Origin: Chloroflexota bacterium
GTDB taxonomy: Bacteria > Chloroflexota > Dehalococcoidia > Lucifugimonadales > JADFKI01
DNA length: 6,751 bases
Assembly: GCA_009838595.1 (NCBI GenBank)
Contig: VXRI01000289.1
Location: 1 to 6,751, forward strand
Direction: 5' to 3'
In this document: in pieces, positions 5,500 through 6,751 of the stretch
Layout of the letters: each line of letters starts with the position of its first letter
Numbering within the stretch: the first letter of the stretch is position 1
Program-made: the position numbers and the translations under genes
The notes under the pieces: generated by a model
Databases searched by the model: none
What the model saw: the letters and a program-made list of their open reading frames with translations, nothing else
Told to the model about the DNA's origin: nothing

Positions 5500-6150
5500 A
5501 TGCAGCTCCATATCCCTACGCTATGCCTTGTCACTGACAGGCAGCGATGCAACGGGCGGCGCATCGAAGATGTTGTGGATTCCGCAATAGATGGCGGGGT
5601 AGGGTTGGTTCAGCTACGCGAGAAGGATTTGCCCGCCGTCGAATTGTACAGCCTCGCGCTGCGGCTGAAAGATGTTGTGGGGAATAGGGCATTGCTGTTC
5701 GTCAACGACCGCGTGGATGTCTCGCTTGCGGCAGGCGCGGACGGCGTGCAATTGGGTGAGACCGCATTGCCGTTGCACACCGCGCGCGAAATATCCGCAG
5801 GCAGGCTATTACTAGGACGTTCCGTGCACAGCGTTGACGGTGCAATTCAAGCGCAATCGCATGGCGCAGACTTGCTCACGCTTGGCACTATATTTCCTAC
5901 GTCATCGCATCCGGGCGGAGTTACCGGCGGCATTGCGCTCGTGCGCGAAGTCGCGGCTGCGGTAGATTTGCCGTTATTAGCCATCGGCGGCATTGACTCG
6001 GAAAATGTGGGCGATGTGATAGCGTGCGGTGCATCGGGCGCTGCGGTCATCACGACAATCACGACCGCACCGGACCCGTCCGCCGCCGCATTGTCGCTGC
6101 GAGATGCTATGCGCTCTGCTCTCAACGCGGCTACGGTTCACGCTAGGTAA
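5500..6150 (+). CDS. tenI: ThiE/TenI-superfamily protein, probably TenI-like thiazole tautomerase
   Basis: A 216-residue TIM-barrel protein of the thiamin phosphate synthase superfamily. ThiE joins HMP-PP to thiazole phosphate; TenI aromatises the thiazole tautomer released by ThiG. Shared motifs are CLVTD (9-13), VQLREKDLP (37-45), VNDRVDVSLAAGADGVQLGE (68-87), AIGGI (161-165) and a C-terminal GASGAAVIT phosphate loop. At ThiE-specific sites it departs: the GQxD Mg-ligand aspartate aligns with A89 in GETALP, and the TxTK lysine of the diphosphate site aligns with H137 in FPTSSHPGG. It carries GRSVHS (106-111), whose histidine is catalytic in TenI. I favour TenI, but automatic annotation as thiE is likely and ThiE activity is not excluded. 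No clear Shine-Dalgarno precedes the ATG; the 9-base gap after thiG suggests coupled translation. Confidence 0.85.
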   Translation: MQLHIPTLCLVTDRQRCNGRRIEDVVDSAIDGGVGLVQLREKDLPAVELYSLALRLKDVVGNRALLFVNDRVDVSLAAGADGVQLGETALPLHTAREISAGRLLLGRSVHSVDGAIQAQSHGADLLTLGTIFPTSSHPGGVTGGIALVREVAAAVDLPLLAIGGIDSENVGDVIACGASGAAVITTITTAPDPSAAALSLRDAMRSALNAATVHAR

Positions 6151-6173
6151 CTTCAAGCAGGATGGTAACGGCC

Positions 6174-6377
6174 ATGATTAATCTCACCATCAACGGCAAG
6201 GAAAGCACTTTGGACGCGCCCACGCCGCTTGTGGACTACCTTGAATCGCTGGAAGTGAACACGCGGTTCATCGCGGTGGCGCACAACGGCACGGTCATAC
6301 GGCGCGAAGAGTTTGACTCGGTTACACTAGGCGAGGGCGACGAAGTGGAGATTGTGCGCGCCGTAGGTGGCGGTTAG
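6174..6377 (+). CDS. thiS: Sulfur carrier protein ThiS
   Basis: A 67-residue ubiquitin-fold protein. Its C-terminal Gly-Gly is adenylated and converted to a thiocarboxylate, which donates sulfur to ThiG. Visible marks are the opening MINLTINGKE, the central FIAVAHNGTVIRREEF, the LGEGDEVEIV segment and the terminal VGGG. The ATG at 6174 gives the usual family length and has an imperfect Shine-Dalgarno (AGGATGG, 6159-6165) 8 bases upstream. The ATG at 6162 would add only MVTA and overlaps that site. The gene begins 23 bases after the preceding stop and ends the thiG-tenI-thiS operon. Its TAG overlaps the stop codon of the convergent methyltransferase gene. ThiF, the activating enzyme, is not in the window. 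Confidence 0.95.
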   Translation: MINLTINGKESTLDAPTPLVDYLESLEVNTRFIAVAHNGTVIRREEFDSVTLGEGDEVEIVRAVGGG

Positions 6378-6751
6378 GCAATGGGCTTGCGCGCTTTATA
6401 CACGATGGCGAATGGGATCCTGCTCAGCCGGTCCCGCTGGCTCTCCCAGTATTCGCCACCATAAGGTATCTGTTCACGGCGCGGGTCTGTCAAGTCGTAT
6501 GGTGCCGGCTCCACGACTTGTCCAACGCTAAAGCCGGTGCTGCGTAGCAGTGCAAACATTTCCGAGAATGTGCGGAAGAATGTCAGCCCCTTGTGTTCAT
6601 CTTTGTCGGTCGGCTCATCCCACACTTCAACAGGCGGGTTGAGGTAGTCGCTGACGCGCAGGATTCCCTCGTCCGCGTCCCACTCGAATGCAGTAAGCGG
6701 ATGAACCGTGCCGATGACGAGCGTGCCTCCACTTCGCAGCGTCCGATAGCA
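6374..6751 (-). CDS. C-terminal part of a class I SAM-dependent methyltransferase (partial)
   Basis: The frame is open from the window edge to TAA at 6376-6374, giving 125 residues without a start. It begins CYRTLRSGGTLVIGTVHP, which matches the late strand of the Rossmann-type methyltransferase fold (R.LkpGG.l..s..HP), and ends with the usual family tail: TFFRTFSEMFALLRSTGF, then VGQVVEPAPYD and RIPFAIVYKARK. The SAM-binding glycine motif would lie upstream, outside the window, so the substrate cannot be judged. A GTG in the frame at 6625-6623 is internal, because the family match runs through it. It converges on thiS, and the two stop codons overlap (6374-6377). Confidence 0.85.
   Translation of the reverse strand, partial: CYRTLRSGGTLVIGTVHPLTAFEWDADEGILRVSDYLNPPVEVWDEPTDKDEHKGLTFFRTFSEMFALLRSTGFSVGQVVEPAPYDLTDPRREQIPYGGEYWESQRDRLSRIPFAIVYKARKPIA

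Noticed and set aside
1..6751. CRISPR array, mobile element, phage or defence system
   Set aside because: No regularly spaced repeats, transposase or integrase motifs, terminal inverted repeats, tRNA-flanked ends or defence-type domains are visible. The genes look like ordinary metabolism and envelope functions.

Overview
The window is a 6.75 kb piece of an ordinary bacterial chromosome with moderately high GC content. Coding density is high and the gene layout is operon-like on both strands. There are no tRNA or rRNA genes, insertion sequences, phage genes or CRISPR repeats. The mix of genes (hydantoinase-type amidohydrolase, GlcG/DUF336 protein, DUF4349 lipoprotein with PKD domains, TPP-riboswitch-controlled thiG) would fit an uncultured Chloroflexota-like bacterium. 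That is only an impression from gene content; no marker gene here fixes the taxon.

Layout. (1) 4-1939, plus strand: a dihydropyrimidinase/hydantoinase-family amidohydrolase followed by a small GlcG-like (DUF336) protein that starts at a TTG codon behind a consensus Shine-Dalgarno. (2) 1931-2014: a short junction between convergent genes, holding a 26-bp tandem duplication and a 9-bp inverted repeat. (3) 4189-2011, minus strand: a DUF4349-type membrane lipoprotein with two PKD-like domains, coupled to a downstream NUDIX hydrolase (stop and start one base apart). (4) 4190-4698: a 509-bp divergent intergenic region with a plausible sigma70-type promoter, a TPP riboswitch, an intrinsic terminator and a possible second promoter, all reading toward thiG. 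(5) 4699-6377, plus strand: thiG, a ThiE/TenI-superfamily gene (residues favour TenI) and thiS. (6) 6751-6374, minus strand: the C-terminal part of a class I SAM-dependent methyltransferase, whose stop codon overlaps the thiS stop codon.

How the genes work together. The clearest unit is the thiamin-thiazole operon. ThiS carries sulfur as a C-terminal thiocarboxylate. ThiG condenses it with deoxyxylulose phosphate and dehydroglycine to make the thiazole tautomer. The TenI/ThiE protein then either aromatises that product (TenI) or couples the thiazole to the pyrimidine (ThiE). The leader should switch the operon off when TPP is abundant, and a specific antiterminator pairing can be read from the bases. 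ThiF, a glycine or tyrosine oxidase/lyase (ThiO/ThiH) and the pyrimidine-branch genes are not in the window and would have to lie elsewhere.

No wholly new system is evident. The points most worth a second look are the PKD insertion in the DUF4349 lipoprotein, the explicit riboswitch switch model with a possible bypass promoter, the TenI-versus-ThiE residues, the altered active-site surroundings of the hydantoinase-like enzyme, and the repeat structure between the convergent genes.
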